Source: Thermanaerosceptrum fracticalcis (GTDB lineage Bacteria > Bacillota > Peptococcia > DRI-13). From it: 64,000 nucleotides of DNA. The translations under genes were made by a program, and so were the position numbers. Under the pieces are notes generated by a model. It did no database searches. It was not told where the DNA came from and worked only from the letters and a program-made list of their open reading frames with translations. The stretch covers positions 1,660,501-1,724,500 of the forward strand of contig NZ_CP045798.1 in assembly GCF_000746025.2 (NCBI RefSeq), written 5' to 3'. Within the stretch, counting starts at the first letter, position 1. Every line of letters begins with the position of its first letter. Shown piece by piece: positions 6,336-15,040 of the stretch.

Positions 6336-8163
6336 AATGCCGCCCCAGGCCATATTTGTTTATCTTATTTAATAAGGTCCGCCTGCTGATACCCAGGTAA
6401 TTAGCTGTATTCGTCCTGTGCCAGTGAAACTTCTCCAGGGCTTCTAGAATGGCCTTTTTCTCCATGTCCGCCGAGATAGTGCTGGCATATTGTATAAGAC
6501 TAACGTTTTCCCTTAGCTTTTTCTCTTCTACGGTATGCTGCCTCAGGTGCTGGGGCAGGTCCGCCAGGGTTATCATTTTACCCTCACAGAGAATTACTGC
6601 CCTCTCTATGACGTTTTGTAGTTCCCTTACGTTCCCCGGCCACTCATAGTTGAGGAGACACTCCAAAGCCTCCGGGGTGATTCGCGCAATCTGGCGGTTA
6701 AATTTGTCGTTTGTCTTGGCCAAAAAATGATTAACAAGGAGGGGAATATCTTCTTTATGCTGTCTTAAAGGAGGCGTATAGATTGAGACTACGTTGAGCC
6801 GGTAATACAGGTCCTCGCGAAATTCTCCTTTCTTCACCATTTGCCACAGGTCTTTGTTGGTGGCACAGATTATTCTCGCATCTACCCGAATGGTTTTGGA
6901 GCCCCCTACCCGTTCGAATTCCTGCTGTTGGATAACTCTCAGAAGCTTAGCCTGTGTTAAGAGGCTCATTTCCCCTATTTCATCTAAAAACAAAGTACCT
7001 TTGTGGGCCAGTTCAAACCTGCCCAGTCTCTGCTGTAGAGCTCCCGTAAAGGCCCCTTTTTCATGGCCAAAGAGTTCACTCTCCAGTAAATTTTCGGGCA
7101 GAGCGGCACAATTAACTTTTATAAAGGGTCCGTCACGTCTTTTGCTGTTGTAATGAATAGCCCTTGTAACCAGTTCTTTTCCGGTGCCACTTTCTCCATA
7201 TACCAGTATGTTTATCTTCTCATCCGCAACTTTACGGACAATATTGTATAATTCCTGCATAACCCGGCTCTGACCCACGATTTCGTCAAAACCCATTTTG
7301 CGTTCTAATTCTTCTTTGAGACGTACATTCTCCTGCTGTAGCCGGACGATATTCTTAAATTGATCCGTAATTTCCCTGATTCCCTCTTCGGCGGGAATCC
7401 TCTCAATACTGGAACCGCCAATATAACCCTGAGCTCCGGTGTGCTTAAAAATATAGTCCGCTTGCTCCGGATAGATCACGGGCCCTCCATAGACAAGCCA
7501 GAAACAATCCTTTCGTATGGCCGCTGCCCGGGAGAAAATATTGTTGGCCAATGCAGCAGCATTTTCAATACTCACACTCTTCTTGGCCCCTAAACTGCCT
7601 CCCACCGTGAAACCAAAATGGGCACAAATAACATCAGCCCCGACCCGGGCCATGGCTTCCCCCTGTTCGGGATCAAAGACAAAGGCTACAGTAAACAGTC
7701 CCTTTCTATGAGCACGGGATATTAATTCCACCTCATTGGCAAAGCCCATGCCCTGTTCTTCCAAGGCTTCCCTTAAAACGCCGTCAATAAGACCGACACT
7801 GGGGAAATTGTTAATGCCGTGAAATCCTTTTTGCAGAAGAAGATCAAGAAAATAGTCCCAGTCAATGGTCGGGTCACTGGCGCAGGCGCCAAAGATAATG
7901 GGGATATTTTGCACCACAGGAATGATTTCTTGGCTGCCAAATTCCAGGACCCACTGGTTGCAGTTCTTAAAAGGCATAAGGCCCGCCATAGAACTCCTGC
8001 CTGCGTTGCGAAAACGTCCCGAATTTAGCGCTAACAGTAGATCGGCGCCACCGGAAACAGCCAAACGGGCCGAGAGTCCTGACCCCACAGCAGCCCCCAC
8101 AATATTCTTTTTCTTCTGAAGGGTCTCTCGTAGATTTTCCTTAATTTTATGGTAGGTTAACAT
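6334..8163 (-). CDS. Sigma-54 activator with a TIM-barrel (PEP hydrolase-like) sensor domain
   Basis: A 609-residue regulator in three parts. Residues about 15-270 are a TIM barrel paralogous to the enzyme at 4103-4936 (LNSGRFRNAGRSSMAGLMP, NNFPSVGLIDGVLR, GMGFANEVELI, GGSSIERIP). Residues about 300-535 are the AAA+ domain with Walker A GESGTGKE, the sigma-54 contact loop GAFTGA and Walker B GTLFLDEIGE. The last 45 residues are a Fis-type helix-turn-helix (RTNTANYLGISRRTLLNKI). There is no receiver, PAS or GAF domain, so the barrel is the likely ligand sensor. In the sensor the enzyme's CHGGP reads VYGGP and GVCGTDP reads GACASDP, so catalysis may be lost. No clear Shine-Dalgarno precedes the ATG; a 4-codon upstream ORF ends at TAATG overlapping the start. 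The probable target is the sigma-54 promoter at 6234-6249. Confidence 0.9.
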   Translation of the reverse strand: MLTYHKIKENLRETLQKKKNIVGAAVGSGLSARLAVSGGADLLLALNSGRFRNAGRSSMAGLMPFKNCNQWVLEFGSQEIIPVVQNIPIIFGACASDPTIDWDYFLDLLLQKGFHGINNFPSVGLIDGVLREALEEQGMGFANEVELISRAHRKGLFTVAFVFDPEQGEAMARVGADVICAHFGFTVGGSLGAKKSVSIENAAALANNIFSRAAAIRKDCFWLVYGGPVIYPEQADYIFKHTGAQGYIGGSSIERIPAEEGIREITDQFKNIVRLQQENVRLKEELERKMGFDEIVGQSRVMQELYNIVRKVADEKINILVYGESGTGKELVTRAIHYNSKRRDGPFIKVNCAALPENLLESELFGHEKGAFTGALQQRLGRFELAHKGTLFLDEIGEMSLLTQAKLLRVIQQQEFERVGGSKTIRVDARIICATNKDLWQMVKKGEFREDLYYRLNVVSIYTPPLRQHKEDIPLLVNHFLAKTNDKFNRQIARITPEALECLLNYEWPGNVRELQNVIERAVILCEGKMITLADLPQHLRQHTVEEKKLRENVSLIQYASTISADMEKKAILEALEKFHWHRTNTANYLGISRRTLLNKINKYGLGRH

Positions 8164-8236
8164 TATCGGACCACCATAGCTTTACTATTTTTTTCATAAG
8201 TTCTGTATTTAAATGTTTTTTCCTTCTCATAAATCA

Positions 8237-8280
8237 GGGACGGTTCTTAACTGATTCCTATTCCAGTCAAGAACCGTCCC
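8237..8280. repeat. Inverted dispersed repeat, probably acting as the terminator of eda
   Basis: Arms GGGACGGTTCTTAACTG (8237-8253) and CAGTCAAGAACCGTCCC (8264-8280) form a 17-base stem with one mismatch around a 10-base loop. It is two inverted copies of the AAGAACCGTCCC repeat also seen at 4029 and 24657. It starts 5 bases past the aldolase stop codon and may stop transcription, although no U tract follows. Confidence 0.7.
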
Positions 8281-8284
8281 AAAT

Positions 8285-8926
8285 TTAACTTCTAAAGAGC
8301 TGAATTTTTTCTACAAATCTTCGGGCAGTATCAGTTACTAATTGATAATTGCCTTGTTTGGCACCCTCTGTTAAGGAACCACCTATTCCTACCGCTACCG
8401 CTCCTGCATCAAACCAGTTTTTTATATTATCAAGGGAGACTCCGCCTGTTGGCATGAGAGGTGCTTGTGGTAAGGGGCCTCTAACCGCTTTAATAAATGC
8501 AGGTCCTAGCATTTCTCCCGGGAATACTTTAACAATATCTGCTCCTGCCTCCATTGCCTCAATAATTTCTTTAATTGTCATAGCACCCGGCATTATAGGC
8601 ACTTGATAACGGTTACAGAGTTTAATAACATCGGTATTTACATTAGGGGTAACCACATATTCTGCTCCTGCCAGGATGGCTATTCTTGCGGTTTCAGGGT
8701 CTAGTACTGACCCAACTCCTAAAATAATGTCCTCCTTACCACAATAATCGACTAAATTTTTTATAGCATCTATTGCATTAGGTACGGTCATTGTAACCTC
8801 TATGACAGAAATCCCGCCAGCTTTAATAGCCTCTACGGTTTTAATAGCCTTTTCAGTTGTTTCCGTTCTAACGATGGCTACAATTCCACTATTGATTATT
8901 TTCCTTAATAACTGAAGTTTTTTCAT
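8285..8926 (-). CDS. eda: KDPG/KHG aldolase (2-dehydro-3-deoxy-phosphogluconate aldolase)
   Basis: A 213-residue class I aldolase, normal length. It shows GIVAIVRTETTEKA, the active-site EVTMTVPNA, GVGSVLDPETA, VTPNVN and the Schiff-base lysine in DIVKVFPGE, then LMPTGGVSLDN. It cleaves 2-keto-3-deoxy-6-phosphogluconate, or 4-hydroxy-2-oxoglutarate, to pyruvate plus an aldehyde. It is the last gene of the sugar-acid operon and matches the end step of the pathway implied by the dehydratase and kinase upstream. RBS AGGAGG lies 6 bases before ATG. Confidence 0.92.
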   Translation of the reverse strand: MKKLQLLRKIINSGIVAIVRTETTEKAIKTVEAIKAGGISVIEVTMTVPNAIDAIKNLVDYCGKEDIILGVGSVLDPETARIAILAGAEYVVTPNVNTDVIKLCNRYQVPIMPGAMTIKEIIEAMEAGADIVKVFPGEMLGPAFIKAVRGPLPQAPLMPTGGVSLDNIKNWFDAGAVAVGIGGSLTEGAKQGNYQLVTDTARRFVEKIQLFRS

Positions 8927-8996
8927 AGGAAATCCTCCTAACGTATCTTTTCTATGGAATATTCAAGGTTCAACCTACTTTACAAGCCCCTGGAAA

Positions 8997-10001
8997 TCAG
9001 GGCTTCAATAACACTTTTAGATTGGCCTCTCCTGTCCTCATAAGGTTAATTCCCTCCTGGGCCTGGTCTAAAGGCAGTTTATGGGTAATCACTTTTCCTA
9101 TTTCCGGGTACTTGGCAATCAGGTTTACGGCATGTACGAAATCTGTTTGTCGATATACTCGAGTGCCAATAATTCTTAATTCCGCAAAATTCACACGTTG
9201 CAAGTCAACAGAAGCTGGATGTTTGAATACACCTACTACTACTACCTGCCCTTGTATTCTGCAGTTTTTGATGGCCTCCTCAATTGTTATAGGTAGACCG
9301 ACCGCTTCAAACACAATATCCGCGCCTTCTCCCTTAGTCATCTGCCTGATTGCTCTATCATCAGCACTGGCTAATACCTTAAAGCCCACACTTTCGGATA
9401 TCCTACGGCGAAACTCATTGGGTTCAACAACAATTACCTGTCCTGCGCCATTAGCTTTTGCCGCATAAGCAGTCAAGAAGCCAATGGGACCTCCCCCCAG
9501 CACCAGGACGGAATCCCCCAGGCGCAGGTCAGAGGACCTGACGGCATGCACCGCCACAGCCACGGGTTCTACCAGGGCACCCAAATCATCTGACATTTGG
9601 GAGGGTAACTTAACTAATTGTGATATATTTACCCTCACAAATTCTGCAAACCCTCCATCAGCATCTATTCCTGACAGGCCTAAGGATTTACAGACATGGC
9701 TGTTGCCGGTAAGACACGGTACACACCGGTTACACGTAAGCAAGGGATTGACGGCAACCAGGTCTCCTATTTTAAATTCACCATCGTAATCTTCCGGAAG
9801 CTCAGCAATTCTGCCAGAAAACTCATGACCTAAGACCAGTGGGGCCTTTGCCCGGGGGTGAGTGCCGGAATAGATATACATATCACTCCCACATATTCCG
9901 GCATAACTGATCCGAACTAACGCCTGTCCTTCTGAGATCATTGGTTTAGCAATATCCTCATAACGTATCTCTTCTTTACCCCAATAACGTACAGCTTTCA
10001 T
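8997..10001 (-). CDS. Zinc-dependent medium-chain (sugar) alcohol dehydrogenase
   Basis: A 334-residue MDR-family dehydrogenase. It has the catalytic zinc site ICGSDM and GHEFSG, the structural zinc cluster CNRCVPCLTGNSHVC, and the NAD-binding GGGPIGFLTAYAAK. It resembles sorbitol/threonine/galactitol-phosphate dehydrogenases. The ATG at 10001 is chosen because AAGGAGG lies 5 bases before it; an in-frame ATG 21 bases upstream precedes this site. It follows the SDR gene by 10 bases. It probably oxidises a hydroxyl of a sugar acid or polyol; the exact substrate is unknown. Confidence 0.88.
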   Translation of the reverse strand: MKAVRYWGKEEIRYEDIAKPMISEGQALVRISYAGICGSDMYIYSGTHPRAKAPLVLGHEFSGRIAELPEDYDGEFKIGDLVAVNPLLTCNRCVPCLTGNSHVCKSLGLSGIDADGGFAEFVRVNISQLVKLPSQMSDDLGALVEPVAVAVHAVRSSDLRLGDSVLVLGGGPIGFLTAYAAKANGAGQVIVVEPNEFRRRISESVGFKVLASADDRAIRQMTKGEGADIVFEAVGLPITIEEAIKNCRIQGQVVVVGVFKHPASVDLQRVNFAELRIIGTRVYRQTDFVHAVNLIAKYPEIGKVITHKLPLDQAQEGINLMRTGEANLKVLLKP

Positions 10002-10011
10002 TTTATCCTCC

Positions 10012-10782
10012 TTAAAAAGCATAGGCCAGGTATCCCCCGTCTACAGGGATGACTGTACCGGTAACAAAGTCAGAAGCAGCCGAAGCAAGGAAAATAGTTG
10101 TGCCCACCAAATCACGGGGATTCCCATATCGCTTCAGCGGGGTATCGCCGGTAAGCTTAGCTTCCACTTCCGGCTGCGTTAAGACCTTTTCGTTCAGAGG
10201 GGTTACAAAGAAACCGGGGGCAATAGCATTGACAGTAACGCCATAGGGTCCCCATTCACTGGCCAGGACTTTGGTTAACTGGTTTACTCCCCCTTTCGTG
10301 GCACAATAGGCACTGGAACGGGTTATTCCTAAAAATGCCCCCATGGAAGAGATATTAATGATTTTACCGCTCCTTTGTTCAACCATAAGCGGTCCCAACA
10401 CCTGACAGGCTAAATACATGGCCTTAAGATTCACGTCCATCACACGGTCCCATTCATCTTCACTAATTTCCAGGAATGGTTTTTTTACTAATGTTCCCGC
10501 TGCGTTTACCAGGATATCTACCCTGCCAAATTCAGCAACAACCTGTTCTCTTAGTTTTTCCAACTGGTCCCTGCGTGTGGCATCAACAGAGACCAGCATG
10601 GACCGCCGGCCCAGCATCTCAATTTTTCTTACCAGTTCTTCATTTTTTTCCTCGTTTCGGCTCACGGGTATCACATCGGCTCCTGCTTCGGCCAGGCCTA
10701 GACTCATTGCGGACCCCAAACCACCGTTGGCTCCTATAAACACCGCTACTTTACCAGCTAAATCAAAAAGCTCCAACCCCAT
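10012..10782 (-). CDS. Short-chain dehydrogenase/reductase (gluconate 5-dehydrogenase-like)
   Basis: A 256-residue classical SDR with the cofactor motif IGANGGLGSAMS (an unusual start for TGxxxGxG), DILVNAAG, the catalytic ISSMGAFLG Ser and YCATK (YxxxK), and a C-terminal TGTVIPVDGGY. It belongs to the group that includes gluconate 5-dehydrogenase and KduD. The ATG at 10782 has AGGAG 7 bases upstream; a GTG two codons earlier overlaps the ribosome site and is rejected. Its place in the operon suggests interconversion of keto and hydroxy sugar acids. Confidence 0.88.
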   Translation of the reverse strand: MGLELFDLAGKVAVFIGANGGLGSAMSLGLAEAGADVIPVSRNEEKNEELVRKIEMLGRRSMLVSVDATRRDQLEKLREQVVAEFGRVDILVNAAGTLVKKPFLEISEDEWDRVMDVNLKAMYLACQVLGPLMVEQRSGKIINISSMGAFLGITRSSAYCATKGGVNQLTKVLASEWGPYGVTVNAIAPGFFVTPLNEKVLTQPEVEAKLTGDTPLKRYGNPRDLVGTTIFLASAASDFVTGTVIPVDGGYLAYAF

Positions 10783-10893
10783 ATACACACTCCTTTACCT
10801 TATATTTTGGTCATATCTCTCATCCTCACTTGTTCGTTCAGGCCCATCAAGCCGGTAGTTTAGTTTCACAGCATCACTACGGAAAAGAACAGT

Positions 10894-11847
10894 TTATTGG
10901 TTTACCCAGTTAGGCGGCGTCTTGCCCTGCAAAGCGTCCACCAGGTTCTGGGCGGCAGCCATTCCCATACGTTTATTGGCTTCATATGAATAGGCGCCAA
11001 TATGGGGACTTACGACTACGTTATTAAGCTTGAGGAGTGGATTGTTCTTGTCGGGGGGTTCCGGGCTGAAAGCATCAAGGGCTGCCCCGGCTAAACGCCC
11101 TTCTTCCAGTGCAAGCAGTAAGTCTTCTTCATTTATGAGCTCCCCACGTGCTGTATTAATAAGAAAGGCTCCCTGTTTCATTTCTCCAAGTGTGGTCTTA
11201 TTAATTATGTTCCGCGTCTCAGGTGTTAATGGTAAGTGCAGTGAAAGGAAGTCGGCCTTTTCGATTGCTTCACTAAGACCTGTCAGAATGACACCGTTTT
11301 CCCTGGCAAATTTCTCATCGGGATATTTGTCGTATGCCAAAACTTCCATAGAAAAACCTTTAGCTCGTAAAGCCACTCTACGGCCAATGGCACCAAAGCC
11401 TAATAAACCAAGGGTCTTACCGTACAGCTCAGGCCCTGTGAGACGCAGCCACTGACCTTCCTTTGTAGATTTGTCGGCCAGTGGTATTTTTCGTGCCACA
11501 GCGAGCATAAGGGCAAAAGTCAAATCAGCTACCGCTTCACTGTTGGAGTCGGGACAGTTTGTCACTTTGATCCCCAATTCCCTGGCCCTTTCCAGGGGTA
11601 TATTATCCACGCCTACCCCGTGCTTGGCCACTACCTTCAGTTTTTTTCCTTTTTCCAGGACTTTGGTAGTGACGGGGTCCACTCCCACCAAAAGTCCATC
11701 ATAGTCGGGGATATATTGGCAAAGTTCCTCTTCCGTCATCGGTCTGCCCAATGGATTCTTATGGACTTCCAATCCGGCATCCTGCAGTATCCTTAAGGGT
11801 TCATCACTGTGTTTTCCAAAGGACAGGGCTGTAACCAGTACTTTCAT
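10894..11847 (-). CDS. D-isomer-specific 2-hydroxyacid dehydrogenase (SerA-like)
   Basis: A 317-residue NAD-dependent dehydrogenase with VVAKHGVGVDNIPL, the Rossmann motif LGLLGFGAIGRRVALRA, the catalytic Arg in NTARGELINEEDL and the catalytic His in VSPHIGAYSYEA. It lacks the ACT domain of long phosphoglycerate dehydrogenases. It overlaps the dehydratase stop by 4 bases (ATGA), so translation is coupled. In this setting it may reduce or oxidise a 2-keto sugar acid rather than serve serine synthesis; that is inference. Its RBS GAGGAG lies within the end of the dehydratase gene. Confidence 0.88.
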   Translation of the reverse strand: MKVLVTALSFGKHSDEPLRILQDAGLEVHKNPLGRPMTEEELCQYIPDYDGLLVGVDPVTTKVLEKGKKLKVVAKHGVGVDNIPLERARELGIKVTNCPDSNSEAVADLTFALMLAVARKIPLADKSTKEGQWLRLTGPELYGKTLGLLGFGAIGRRVALRAKGFSMEVLAYDKYPDEKFARENGVILTGLSEAIEKADFLSLHLPLTPETRNIINKTTLGEMKQGAFLINTARGELINEEDLLLALEEGRLAGAALDAFSPEPPDKNNPLLKLNNVVVSPHIGAYSYEANKRMGMAAAQNLVDALQGKTPPNWVNQ

Positions 11848-13487
11848 TCTTTTATCTCCTCTCTGACTGCACCTTGTACCGTAGACCCTACGGATTTGGC
11901 ATAGTAATAAAGTAAACTGCGTTGATCAATTTCCTTTTCCGGTTTTCGGACAGCTCTTTTCTTTAAATCACCTTCGACTAAAATATCCAGTCTTCTTTCC
12001 GGTATATTAATATATACTAAATCTCCGTCCTGTACATATGCTATTGGGCCATCCAGTTCCGCTTCCGGCGAAACATAACCAATGGAAAGGCCGGAGGAAG
12101 CTCCGGAATACCTTCCGTCGGTAATAATGGCTACATGAGGTACCTGGTGGACAATTTCTGTAAGCCTGTGCAATTCCCTCATCCCCGGTCCCCCCTGAGG
12201 CCCCTCATAGCGTACCACCACAACATCCCCTTCTTTGATATCTCCTTTAAATGCCGCTTCCATGGCGGCATCTTCCGAGTCAAAAACCCTCGCCGGACCC
12301 TTGAAGACCCGCTCCTGTTGGTCGATGGCAGATACTTTTACAACAGCACCCTCAGGTGCCAAGGTTCCATACAGTACAACAATCCCCCCCTCAGGTTCCA
12401 GGGGGTTGTCGAGGGAACGTATTACGTTTCTGTCGAGTACTCTTTTGTTTTTGGTATTCTCCGCGAGTGATTTGCCTGTAACTGTAATAACGTCTGCCTG
12501 TAGTAGGGGGAGAAGCTCTTTTATAACAGCCCCGACACCTCCTGCTAAATAAAGGTCTTTCACCGTTCTTTCGTCGCTGTTGGGGGTTATTGCAGCGAGA
12601 AGGGGCGTCTTTTTGCTGATCTCATCGAAATCTTTAAGCTCTAAGGCTATGGAGGCCTCCCGTGCCAATGCCAGAAGATGTAAGACACTGTTCAGTGAAC
12701 CTCCTAAAGCGGCGACAACTGTGATGGCGTTTAAAAAGGCCTCCCGTGTCAAGATATCCCTGGGTTTTAGGTCCTCTTTCACAAGCTCTACTATTCTCCG
12801 ACCGCTTGCTTCAGCAATATTTAACGAGAGCGCTGAGTTTGCCGGGGCAAGAGCCATATCAGGAAGAGTCATTCCCATGGCTTCTGCCACAACACACATA
12901 GTGTTGGCTGTACCCAGAAAGGGGCAAATCCCGGGGCCCGTGTAATATGATAATGTTTTTTCAACCAGTTCTTTCTCGCTGATTGTACCCGCTAAAAAGT
13001 CCTTTCTTGCTTTTTTTGATTCTTTAGGGGTGATACAGTTTAAAGTAGGCCCCCCCGTTACAATTATGGAAGGTATATTCATCCGCGCAGCCGCCATCAG
13101 CATGGCGGGGACAATTTTGTCGCAGGAAGCGATGAGTATCATCCCGTCGAAAATCCCATGTCCACTGACCATGGCCTCTACCGAATCGGCAATCAATTCC
13201 CGGCTCGGCAGAGGATACCTCATGCCGCCATGTCCCTGAGTGATACCATCACAAATAGCAATGGTGTTAAATTCCAGCGGCAAACCTCCAGCCGCCAGGA
13301 CGCCTTGCTTGACCCGCTCCGCTACCTGGCGCAAATGTACGTGCCCCGGGACAATCTCGTTCCAAGAGTTGGCAATGGCGATGATCGGTCTGTCCAGCTG
13401 TGTGATATTAATGCCCGTTGAGCAAAGATGTCCTTTGGAAATTGCCCTTTGGTAGGAAGGAAAACTCTGAAGTCGATTCGGGCTCAT
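11844..13487 (-). CDS. IlvD/Edd family sugar-acid dehydratase
   Basis: A 547-residue Fe-S dehydratase. It carries CDKIVPAMLMAAAR (second cluster Cys) and CPFLGTANTMCVVAEAMG (third Cys). At the first IlvD Cys position it reads NSWNEIVPGHVHL, with Gly where dihydroxy-acid dehydratases have Cys. It is therefore unlikely to be a standard [2Fe-2S] IlvD and fits better as an aldonate dehydratase making a 2-keto-3-deoxy acid. The ATG at 13487 has AAGGAG 10 bases upstream; the GTG at 13496 sits against that site. It lies between the FGGY kinase and the 2-hydroxyacid dehydrogenase. Confidence 0.87.
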   Translation of the reverse strand: MSPNRLQSFPSYQRAISKGHLCSTGINITQLDRPIIAIANSWNEIVPGHVHLRQVAERVKQGVLAAGGLPLEFNTIAICDGITQGHGGMRYPLPSRELIADSVEAMVSGHGIFDGMILIASCDKIVPAMLMAAARMNIPSIIVTGGPTLNCITPKESKKARKDFLAGTISEKELVEKTLSYYTGPGICPFLGTANTMCVVAEAMGMTLPDMALAPANSALSLNIAEASGRRIVELVKEDLKPRDILTREAFLNAITVVAALGGSLNSVLHLLALAREASIALELKDFDEISKKTPLLAAITPNSDERTVKDLYLAGGVGAVIKELLPLLQADVITVTGKSLAENTKNKRVLDRNVIRSLDNPLEPEGGIVVLYGTLAPEGAVVKVSAIDQQERVFKGPARVFDSEDAAMEAAFKGDIKEGDVVVVRYEGPQGGPGMRELHRLTEIVHQVPHVAIITDGRYSGASSGLSIGYVSPEAELDGPIAYVQDGDLVYINIPERRLDILVEGDLKKRAVRKPEKEIDQRSLLYYYAKSVGSTVQGAVREEIKE

Positions 13488-13509
13488 TACAATCACACTC
13501 CTTAATCTC

Positions 13510-15030
13510 TTACCTTTTCATTTTAGCCAGCATGGCGAAACTTTCCTGTAACCCCCAGTATGTCTTCTCATAGACCTTGTATATTTCCTGGTATAGCCTG
13601 TGGTTTTCCCAATCCGGCGTACACTGATAACTGGTGGTTACCATTTTTTCGGCTACGTTGACGGAAGGGATGATCTTAAGGGCCGCCATCCCTAAAATAG
13701 CTGCCCCCAGGGCCGAACCTTCCACACCATCAGGCACTTTTACCTCACAGCCAAAGACATCACTCAATATGCTGAGCCATAAAGGAGAACGGGCAAAACC
13801 ACCGGAGGCCCGTATCTCCACAGGTTTCCCGTTGAGCTCTGCTAAAGCCTTATACACACTGTACATGCGATAGACCACACCCTCCATGATGGCCCTGGCC
13901 ACATGTTTCTTGGTGTGCTCCAGTCCCAGCCCAAAAAGCACTCCCCGCGCATTGGCATTCCAGTAGGGGCTTCTCTCCCCCGCTAAAAAGGGTAAGCAGA
14001 GGAGCCCGTCGGAACCTGGGGGTATTTCCTGTGCCCAGCGGTTCATCACCTCATAATCCCCTGTACTTCCCAATTCCATATCATCCGTCATGATTTTGTC
14101 TCGGTACCAGCGGTAGACAATGCCACCGTTGTTAATGGCTCCCCCGGAGACCCACATGTTATCTGTCATTTGATAGCACCAGGTCCGACCTTGGGGGTCT
14201 ATTTTAGGTTCCGGCGACATTACCCGTACTGCCCCGCTGGTTCCTACCATTGCCGTCATAATGCCCTGGCCCACAGCCCCCGAACCAAGATTAGAGCACG
14301 TACCGTCACCGCCCCCTATGACCCAGGGTGTGCCCGGGTCTAATCCCATTTCCCTGGCCCAGACAGGTCTGATGGGGGGAAGTACGGTTTGGGTTGAAAC
14401 GAGGGTCGATAGTTTCTCGGTGTTAATCCCTATCAGCTCCAGAACTTCGTTATCCCATTTCAACTCATGAAGATTCAACAGTCCCGATCCGGAGGCGACA
14501 GAAAAATCCACAAGATACTCTCCGGTGAGCTCGGCCAGAATATATTCTTTTATGGAAATAAATTTATGAGCTTTCTCAAATACATCTGGCATCTGTTTTT
14601 TCCACCAGAGAAGCTTACCGGGTAAATACATGGGATGGGGAGGACAGCCTGTTCGTTGATAAAAGTAATGAGGAAGTCTTTGCTCCTTAATGAATTCCAC
14701 TTCAGCCAGGGCACGGCTGTCAGCCCAGGGTAAACAATTGGTTAATGGTGTATTCTGATGGTCTACAGCCAGGACACTGTGAAAAACAGAACTTAGGGAT
14801 ATCAATTCAATCCCCCAGTTCTCATCTTTTAGAGATCCTAATAATTCTTTAAGACAGCGGACGAAAGTGTTTAGAATCAGGCGGGGGTCCTGTTCCGCCC
14901 AACCCCATCTAGGGTGGATCAAGGGGTATTCCATAGTACGACTGCCAATAATATTTCCTTCAAAATCAAAAGCCACAACTTTACAGCTTCCAGTACCTAT
15001 ATCCCCACCAATCACCGCTCTTTTTTGCAT
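13510..15030 (-). CDS. FGGY-family carbohydrate kinase (gluconate/keto-deoxy sugar-acid kinase)
   Basis: A 506-residue kinase, normal for the family. It shows the N-terminal phosphate loop GGDIGTGSCKVVAFD, the mid motif GSGLLNLHELKWDN, VGTSGAVRVMSPEP and the C-terminal signature ASGGFARSPLWLSILSDVFG. The closest named functions are gluconokinase and xylulokinase. In the operon it would phosphorylate the sugar acid, or its dehydrated product, before the aldolase. RBS AGGAGG lies 6 bases before ATG, and RpiR ends 10 bases upstream. Confidence 0.87.
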   Translation of the reverse strand: MQKRAVIGGDIGTGSCKVVAFDFEGNIIGSRTMEYPLIHPRWGWAEQDPRLILNTFVRCLKELLGSLKDENWGIELISLSSVFHSVLAVDHQNTPLTNCLPWADSRALAEVEFIKEQRLPHYFYQRTGCPPHPMYLPGKLLWWKKQMPDVFEKAHKFISIKEYILAELTGEYLVDFSVASGSGLLNLHELKWDNEVLELIGINTEKLSTLVSTQTVLPPIRPVWAREMGLDPGTPWVIGGGDGTCSNLGSGAVGQGIMTAMVGTSGAVRVMSPEPKIDPQGRTWCYQMTDNMWVSGGAINNGGIVYRWYRDKIMTDDMELGSTGDYEVMNRWAQEIPPGSDGLLCLPFLAGERSPYWNANARGVLFGLGLEHTKKHVARAIMEGVVYRMYSVYKALAELNGKPVEIRASGGFARSPLWLSILSDVFGCEVKVPDGVEGSALGAAILGMAALKIIPSVNVAEKMVTTSYQCTPDWENHRLYQEIYKVYEKTYWGLQESFAMLAKMKR

Positions 15031-15040
15031 ACTTAACCTC

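Noticed and set aside
11844-13487. Dihydroxy-acid dehydratase of valine/isoleucine synthesis
   Set aside because: No other ilv genes are near, the first cluster Cys is missing, and the gene is embedded in a sugar-acid operon.
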